DNA of 6,368 nt. It comes from Avisuccinivibrio_A sp964399665. Lineage in GTDB: Bacteria > Pseudomonadota > Gammaproteobacteria > Enterobacterales > Succinivibrionaceae. The stretch is taken from NCBI GenBank assembly GCA_964399665.1, contig CAYNSI010000131.1:1-6368 (forward strand), given 5' to 3'. Within the stretch, counting starts at the first letter, position 1. Each line of letters begins with the position of its first letter. A program made the translations under genes and the position numbers. The notes beneath the pieces are model-generated. The model ran no database searches. It saw only the letters and a list, made by a program, of their open reading frames with translations, and was not told where the DNA came from. Positions 4,813-6,368 of this stretch are shown piece after piece.

Positions 4813-6368
4813 TTAGAGCGGGTATTTTACAAATAATGAACCTGTAACACCCTCACGAGTGCCTGTATAACCTTGGACTCCAAGCTCTAAGGTAAGACCT
4901 GAGTCCTGCGTTGGAGTTATACTAAGACCAAGCTCTCCTATGCCGGTATCTCCCCTTAAGTTGACAGATTTGATGGCATAGCCGTTGGAAGTGCCACGGG
5001 CACTGCCTTCATATTCGTGCTCCCAGGCAAGCCCGAAGTATGGTTTTACAGCACTTGATGTCTCAAAATCAAGACGTGTCCCCAAACGCATCCTGCTTGA
5101 CTGTACCGTCCCAAGGTAAATGCTCTCACCTGTAGACAGCGTCACAGTATCTGAATTGACGCGGGTGTAGAAGTATTTGCCAAAGACATCAAGACTTGCA
5201 GTAGAGCCAAGGTCAAAAACATATCCCAAGCCTGCATGCAGGCTGTAGTATGCAGATGAGCTGTCATAGGAGGCTTTCAAATCACCATTGTCATAGTCAT
5301 TGTGAACAGTTCCTGTTCTGCCTGAGCCTTCAAGATAGAAGCGGCCTAAGTCTGACGGGGTAAAGTCCATCCTTGCCAGCAGGCCAAAGCCTGCATAGTA
5401 TGCATCTCCATCACCATTATAGGCAGTTCCTGAAAAGGAATTGTAGGTATCATAGTTACCATAACCATATTCAAAGAAGCTGCCAAAGGTAAAGTCACCT
5501 GCTGCAGTACTGTTTCCAATGGCAATACCTGCCATGAGAGTTAAGCTTTCCATGTCAACATGAGAGCCGGTATCATAACGCACTGAGCCGCCTTGAACCG
5601 CAGCAAAGGGAGTGAAGGTCAAGGAAGCTTCATCTTTTACGGCACTGACAGCTGCTGCCATGCCGCGGCCTGCTGCCATGTCAGCACCGCTTTGTACCAA
5701 GATAGAGCCTGCTAAATGACCATATAATAAGGTGTTAGTCTCTTCGTGTGCTGTGACTTCATCTACTATTATGCTGAAAGTTCCGTTTTCAGTACTTGTG
5801 CTTACAGACACAGATAAGGTAGAGCCAAGGGTAACTTTAGGCGAGGAGCTCTCAGTTCCAACAAATGAGTCAGCATCAACTAAAGTAAATTCAGTACCCG
5901 CTGCAATATCTGTATTATCTCCAGTAAAATAGACCAAGATGTCGCTGTCTCTTAGATCAGCAGTACCGTTAACAGTAAGGAAAGCACCAATATCAGCGGT
6001 GTATGTAGAGGGTCTTTCAAAGTAGAGCGTCGCACCAGAAGCATCCAAATCGCCTGAGTATGTGGCAGTAGTACTATTATTGTCTCCTATGATGACATTT
6101 AACGTTTTACCACTCAAAGAATAGCTGGAATTACTTGCAAAAGTTGCCCCGCCATAGAGCGTAAGTCCTGCAGAATTTGAAAGGGCAACATTTGAATCCA
6201 ATGCTAACCTGCCGCTTTCCACTATTGTCATGCCATAGAACTCATCAGTATTACTACTAAGTTCCACCCCACCGTTTATTACTAAATAACTAGCACCTGT
6301 ACCTGTAATGTCCTTATCGAAGTTGCCATCATAGGCAAGCTCTAAGATGGCGTCATCGTAGAGCGTAA
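4813..6368 (-). CDS. Autotransporter (type V secretion) protein, C-terminal part, 5' end outside window
   Basis: This is the last 517 residues of an outer-membrane autotransporter whose passenger is displayed on or released from the surface. The frame stays open to the window edge, so the GTG near 6265-6267 is not the true start. Residues 1 to about 205 are Ser/Thr/Gly/Asp-rich with short alternating hydrophobic strands (VINGGVEL, LTLYGGATF), typical of a beta-helix passenger. A helical linker follows (about 206-246, with HLAGSILVQSGADMAAGRGM). The beta-barrel spans about 248-517, with amphipathic strands such as YYAGFGLLARMDF, LDVFGKYFYTRV and VKPYFGLAWEHEYEG. The visible part contains no cysteine, as usual for passengers that cross the periplasm. 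The last residue is Leu (FVKYPL) where most barrels end in Phe. No protease motif or signal peptide is visible, so adhesin or another passenger type cannot be decided. Confidence 0.9.
   Translation of the reverse strand, partial: TLYDDAILELAYDGNFDKDITGTGASYLVINGGVELSSNTDEFYGMTIVESGRLALDSNVALSNSAGLTLYGGATFASNSSYSLSGKTLNVIIGDNNSTTATYSGDLDASGATLYFERPSTYTADIGAFLTVNGTADLRDSDILVYFTGDNTDIAAGTEFTLVDADSFVGTESSSPKVTLGSTLSVSVSTSTENGTFSIIVDEVTAHEETNTLLYGHLAGSILVQSGADMAAGRGMAAAVSAVKDEASLTFTPFAAVQGGSVRYDTGSHVDMESLTLMAGIAIGNSTAAGDFTFGSFFEYGYGNYDTYNSFSGTAYNGDGDAYYAGFGLLARMDFTPSDLGRFYLEGSGRTGTVHNDYDNGDLKASYDSSSAYYSLHAGLGYVFDLGSTASLDVFGKYFYTRVNSDTVTLSTGESIYLGTVQSSRMRLGTRLDFETSSAVKPYFGLAWEHEYEGSARGTSNGYAIKSVNLRGDTGIGELGLSITPTQDSGLTLELGVQGYTGTREGVTGSLFVKYPL

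Noticed and set aside
5732..5932. Plus-strand frame inside the autotransporter
   Set aside because: Antisense shadow of the passenger and linker region.

Overview
The window reads as chromosomal DNA of an anaerobic or facultatively anaerobic gammaproteobacterium. The catalytic half of its phosphate acetyltransferase and its L-ribulose-5-phosphate 4-epimerase are close, nearly collinear relatives of the E. coli proteins. The non-coding DNA is AT-rich, and there is a large classical (type V) autotransporter. A Succinivibrionaceae-like host is my best guess from general knowledge; the window alone does not prove it.

All four recognisable genes lie on the minus strand, so transcription runs from high to low coordinates. 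In that order they are: (1) the C-terminal 517 residues of an autotransporter adhesin-like protein (4813 to the window edge, 5' end missing), closed by a clear intrinsic terminator at 4763-4788; (2) pta (2306-4291), whose start is better placed at a GTG 12 bases inside the longest reading frame; (3) a divergent YfcH/TIGR01777-type Rossmann-fold epimerase (1112-1999); (4) araD (252-962). Gaps of about 150 to 520 bases separate them, so this is probably a row of single-gene units and not one operon. No ackA lies next to pta and no araA or araB next to araD within the window.

Pta converts acetyl-CoA to acetyl phosphate, the first step of acetate fermentation. AraD feeds L-arabinose carbon into the pentose phosphate pathway as xylulose 5-phosphate. 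The autotransporter is a surface protein. The YfcH-like protein has no known substrate. Only a general link to fermentative carbon use can be seen.

Non-coding stretches: 1-251 holds a 14-bp imperfect hairpin and no convincing gene. 963-1111 holds a weak promoter candidate and a near-direct repeat upstream of araD. 2000-2305 is dense in small symmetric elements (tandem 12-mer, 9-bp inverted repeat, several palindromes, a GC hairpin after pta). 4304-4762 holds a perfect TATAAT hexamer, several inverted repeats and a compositionally different 200-base block I could not identify.

I did not find a CRISPR array, transposase, toxin-antitoxin pair, tRNA, rRNA or recognisable defence system. The most unusual points are the strong concentration of cysteines in the N-terminal half of Pta, a His-to-Gly change beside the catalytic Asp of AraD, and the eroded C-terminus of the YfcH-like protein.
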